From an uncultured bacterium (GTDB lineage Bacteria > Planctomycetota > UBA1135 > GCA-002686595), in the NCBI GenBank assembly GCA_902826945.1, contig CADEGS010000179.1, positions 1 through 9,331 on the forward strand: a DNA stretch of 9,331 nucleotides. Reading direction: 5' to 3'. Each line of letters begins with the position of its first letter. Position 1 is the first letter of the stretch. Below, in pieces: positions 5,295 to 9,331 of this stretch. Both the position numbers and the translations under genes were made by a program. A model generated the notes under the pieces. That model did no database searches, had not been told where the DNA came from, and worked only from the letters and a program-made list of their open reading frames with translations.

Positions 5295-6215
5295 ATGATC
5301 AAGCTAGAGGTGGGTGAAGCCATCGGAGCCTACCGCGTCCAGAAGTTCCTCGGGCGCGGCGGGTTCGCGTATGTCTACCAGGCCGAGGACTCCCAGGGTC
5401 GCAAGGTCGCGCTGAAGGTCGGCGACGTCGCGGGCGGCGGCCGCTACGTCACGCGCTTCGTCGAGATCACCGACGAGCGCTCGCAGGAATGGATCAGCCC
5501 CGACGAGACCCCGGGCGAGGCGGTCTTCTTCCGTCCCGACGGCGTGCGCATCGACTTCCTCGACGTGCGCGAGATCGACTCGCTGCTGCGCCAGGAGGCG
5601 GCGCTGCTCGAGGGCTCGAGCCACCAGAACCTGGTGCGCGTGCAGGAGCTGTTCGAGGTCGAGGGCCGTCCGGTGCTCGTGCTCGACTACGTGCGCGGCA
5701 AGACGCTGCGCGAGAAGATCCGCGCGCTCGAGGGCATCCGCCTGAACTGGTTCCTGGCGATCGTGCGCGCGCTCCAGAAGCTCGCCGCCACGACCAGCCT
5801 GCAGTACCACGGCGACCTCAAGCCCGAGAACATCCTGGTCAAGCCGTCGGGCAGCGCGGTGCTGATCGACCCGGCCCTGCGCGCCAAGAACCTGATCACC
5901 ACGACGCCCCACTACAACCCGCTGCTCCTGCGCGAGCCCAAGGCGGACGTGATGGGCATCGGCGTGATGCTGTACGAGATCCTGACCGGCACGCTGCCCT
6001 TCGACGAGGTGCCCTGGCAGTACTCGGGCCGCGAGCGCGGCGGGGAGATCGAGCGCCTGTCGCTCTCCTACTTCCTGTCCTACCCGCCGCCCCGCTCGCT
6101 CAACCCCAACACGCCCGAGGCGCTGGAGCGGATCACCTACCGCTGCCTGTGCGTCAAGGAGTACGGGCTGGCCGAGCTGGAAGCCGACCTGGTCGACTTC
6201 CTGCGCAAGGACTGA
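5295..6215 (+). CDS. Hanks-type serine/threonine protein kinase, soluble, with diverged motifs
   Basis: A 306-aa protein made up almost only of a kinase domain, with no transmembrane helix or sensor domain. Motifs in order: glycine-rich loop G20-R-G-G-F-A-Y-V; ATP-anchoring K41 in V-A-L-K; candidate alpha-C Glu E101 (L-L-R-Q-E-A-A-L-L); hinge region V-L-V-L-D-Y-V-R-G-K-T-L; catalytic loop H172-G-D174-L-K-P-E-N179; metal-binding D192 in L-I-D-P-A, where DFG is expected; and D-V-M-G-I-G-V-M-L-Y-E-I-L-T-G-T-L-P-F as subdomain IX. K41, D174, N179 and D192 are all present, so catalysis is plausible. Two oddities: about 45 extra residues lie between K41 and E101, and DFG is D-P-A. The usual A-P-E motif is not obvious (T-P-H-Y-N-P-L-L-L-R-E-P). 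The ATG at 5295 lacks a clear Shine-Dalgarno; a GTG at 5310 is a less likely alternative. The gene is convergent with the dehydrogenase, with 7 bp between the stops. Confidence 0.9.
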   Translation: MIKLEVGEAIGAYRVQKFLGRGGFAYVYQAEDSQGRKVALKVGDVAGGGRYVTRFVEITDERSQEWISPDETPGEAVFFRPDGVRIDFLDVREIDSLLRQEAALLEGSSHQNLVRVQELFEVEGRPVLVLDYVRGKTLREKIRALEGIRLNWFLAIVRALQKLAATTSLQYHGDLKPENILVKPSGSAVLIDPALRAKNLITTTPHYNPLLLREPKADVMGIGVMLYEILTGTLPFDEVPWQYSGRERGGEIERLSLSYFLSYPPPRSLNPNTPEALERITYRCLCVKEYGLAELEADLVDFLRKD

Positions 6216-6222
6216 GCGGCGC

Positions 6223-7290
6223 TCAGCCCGCGCGCCGGCCCGCGGCCAGGCGCGTCTCGGCCAGGAAGGCCGCCGCCTCGCGCGTGGAGACGCCCTTCTC
6301 GCGCGCGATCGTGAAGACGCGCTTGAGGTTGTCGTAGATGCGGTCGATCTTGCGCAGCGAGTCGGCCTCGACGTAGCCGCCGGGCACGAGCTCCATCGCC
6401 ACGTTGATGATGCCGCCGGCGTTCAGCACGTAGTCCGGAGCGTAGAGGATGCCGCGCGCGCGCAGCGCGTCGGCGTGGCGCGGCTCGAGCAGGACGTTGT
6501 TCGCGCAGCCGGCCACCGCGCGGCAGCGCAGCAGCGGGATCGTCGTGTCGTTGATGCCGGCGCCGCGCGCGCAGGGCGCGTAGACGTCGCACTCGACCTG
6601 CTCGTGCCCCTTGTCGGGCACCGCCTCGAAGCCGTGCTCGCGCTCGAGCTCGGCCACGCGCTCGGGGTTGATGTCGCAGATCAAGACGTGCGCGCCGCGC
6701 TCCTTCAAGAGCACCGCCAGGCGCCCGCCGACCGCGCCGACGCCCTGGATCAGGATCCGCCGGCCGGCGAAGGACTCGCTGCCGAAGAGCTCCTCCAGCA
6801 CCGCGCGCAGCCCCTGCACGCAGCCGTAGGCCGTGTAGGGGCTGGGGTTGCCCGAGCTGCCCGACTCGCGCGACAGGCCGACGACCCACTTGGTCTCGCG
6901 CCGCACGATCTCCAGCTCGGGAATGCCGATGTTCATGTCCTCGGCGGTGATGTACTTGCCGCCGAGGCTGTCCACGAAGCGGCCCATGGCCGTGAAGAGC
7001 GCCGGCGAGCGCTGCGGCGTGCGCATCACCTTCGGGTCGCCGAGGATGACCGACTTCCCTCCGCCCAGGCCCGTCTCCGCGACGGCCGACTTGTACGTCA
7101 TGCCGCGCGCGAGGCGCAGGACGTCGAACAGCGCCTCGTCCTCCGACTCGTACGGCAGCATGCGCATGCCGCCGAGCGCGGGGCCGAGCGTCGTGTCATG
7201 GACGGCGATCAGGGCCAGCAGCCCGGACGCCTGGTCCCGGCAGCGCGCCACCGTCTCGTACCCGTCTACCTGGATCTCGCTGATCTCCAT
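6223..7290 (-). CDS. Leucine dehydrogenase (Glu/Leu/Phe/Val dehydrogenase family)
   Basis: A 355-aa NAD-dependent amino-acid dehydrogenase that oxidatively deaminates leucine or other branched-chain amino acids to 2-oxo acids plus ammonia, in the cytoplasm. N-terminal catalytic domain: A-V-H-D-T-T-L-G-P-A-L-G-G-M-R-M is a strong leucine-dehydrogenase signature. K67 (M-T-Y-K) and K79 (G-G-G-K-S) match the substrate and catalytic lysines, and D118 (I-T-A-E-D) the catalytic Asp. R-E-S-G-S-S-G-N-P-S-P-Y-T-A-Y-G leads into the Rossmann domain, which has Q182-G-V-G-A-V-G188 and D-I-N at the end of the second strand, consistent with NAD rather than NADP. V-E-C-D-V-Y-A-P-C-A and A-G-C-A-N-N complete the family pattern. 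Length is normal (about 350-365 aa). The ATG at 7290 has GGAG (complement of 7297-7300) 6 nt upstream. It lies 112 bp downstream of topA on the same strand. Exact preference among Leu, Val and Ile cannot be read from the sequence. Confidence 0.93.
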   Translation of the reverse strand: MEISEIQVDGYETVARCRDQASGLLALIAVHDTTLGPALGGMRMLPYESEDEALFDVLRLARGMTYKSAVAETGLGGGKSVILGDPKVMRTPQRSPALFTAMGRFVDSLGGKYITAEDMNIGIPELEIVRRETKWVVGLSRESGSSGNPSPYTAYGCVQGLRAVLEELFGSESFAGRRILIQGVGAVGGRLAVLLKERGAHVLICDINPERVAELEREHGFEAVPDKGHEQVECDVYAPCARGAGINDTTIPLLRCRAVAGCANNVLLEPRHADALRARGILYAPDYVLNAGGIINVAMELVPGGYVEADSLRKIDRIYDNLKRVFTIAREKGVSTREAAAFLAETRLAAGRRAG

Positions 7291-7402
7291 CCACGTCTCC
7301 CCGGGATGCGGCGCGGAGGGCGTCCGCCGCGCGTTCGGCCGGGCAAAGGGGGCGCATCCTAATCCAGGAGCCTCCCGCGCGCGAGGGCGCGGCCGGGGTC
7401 GC
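7291..7402 (-). other. topA-leucine dehydrogenase intergenic gap
   Basis: A 112-bp gap between the topA stop and the dehydrogenase start. I see the dehydrogenase Shine-Dalgarno at its downstream end (complement of 7297-7300). The one AT-richer patch (GGATTAGGAT on the complement, about 7356-7365) could serve as a -10-like element but has no recognisable -35 partner. No convincing terminator was found, so read-through from topA is possible. Confidence 0.3.

Positions 7403-9331
<1,929 letters not shown>

Noticed and set aside
6475..7362. A 295-aa + strand open frame antisense to the leucine dehydrogenase
   Set aside because: Shadow of the dehydrogenase gene: Ala/Arg/His-rich, no motifs and no ribosome binding site.

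Overview
This is a dense, very GC-rich bacterial chromosome segment (roughly 70% G+C by eye, with strong G/C bias at third codon positions). No mobile element, CRISPR array, tRNA or rRNA was seen. Small lipoproteins, a carboxypeptidase-regulatory-like lipoprotein, a Hanks-type protein kinase and a DsbD-like/redoxin fusion together suggest a Planctomycetota-like or myxobacterial/deltaproteobacterial-like organism. That assignment is an impression and not proof.

Layout. The window opens with the 3' end of mutS on the + strand. Then comes a thioredoxin-fold gene at 337-1290 that is interrupted by one in-frame TGA at 952-954. The TGA falls exactly where the family's catalytic cysteine should be (F-R-A-H-W-[TGA]-P-Y-C), and the frame stays open and homologous on both sides. 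I read this as a selenocysteine codon, so the gene encodes a 317-residue selenoprotein with a UxxC active site. A stem-loop that fits a bacterial SECIS element lies immediately downstream. Conventional annotation would end the protein at 954 or split it in two. A hairpin at 1293-1328 separates it from a convergent lipoprotein gene (1337-1966, - strand).

Next, on the - strand, a two-gene unit carries an archaeal/eukaryotic-type (type II) methionine aminopeptidase (3750-4643) followed by a GT4-like glycosyltransferase (2073-3743) that has an inserted probable beta-sandwich domain. Divergent from them is a short lipoprotein gene with a GTG start (4668-5120, +). A diverged Ser/Thr protein kinase follows (5295-6215, +). 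It converges on a leucine/branched-chain amino acid dehydrogenase (6223-7290, -), and upstream of that on the same strand is a 5'-truncated topA with four zinc ribbons (7403-9331, -).

The genes do not form one pathway. They are housekeeping functions (mismatch repair, topoisomerase, N-terminal Met removal), amino-acid catabolism and envelope/redox functions. The main discovery is the selenocysteine-containing redoxin. The type II MAP in a bacterial setting, the altered active-site signature of the glycosyltransferase, and the kinase with a modified DFG motif and a long insertion are secondary points of interest.
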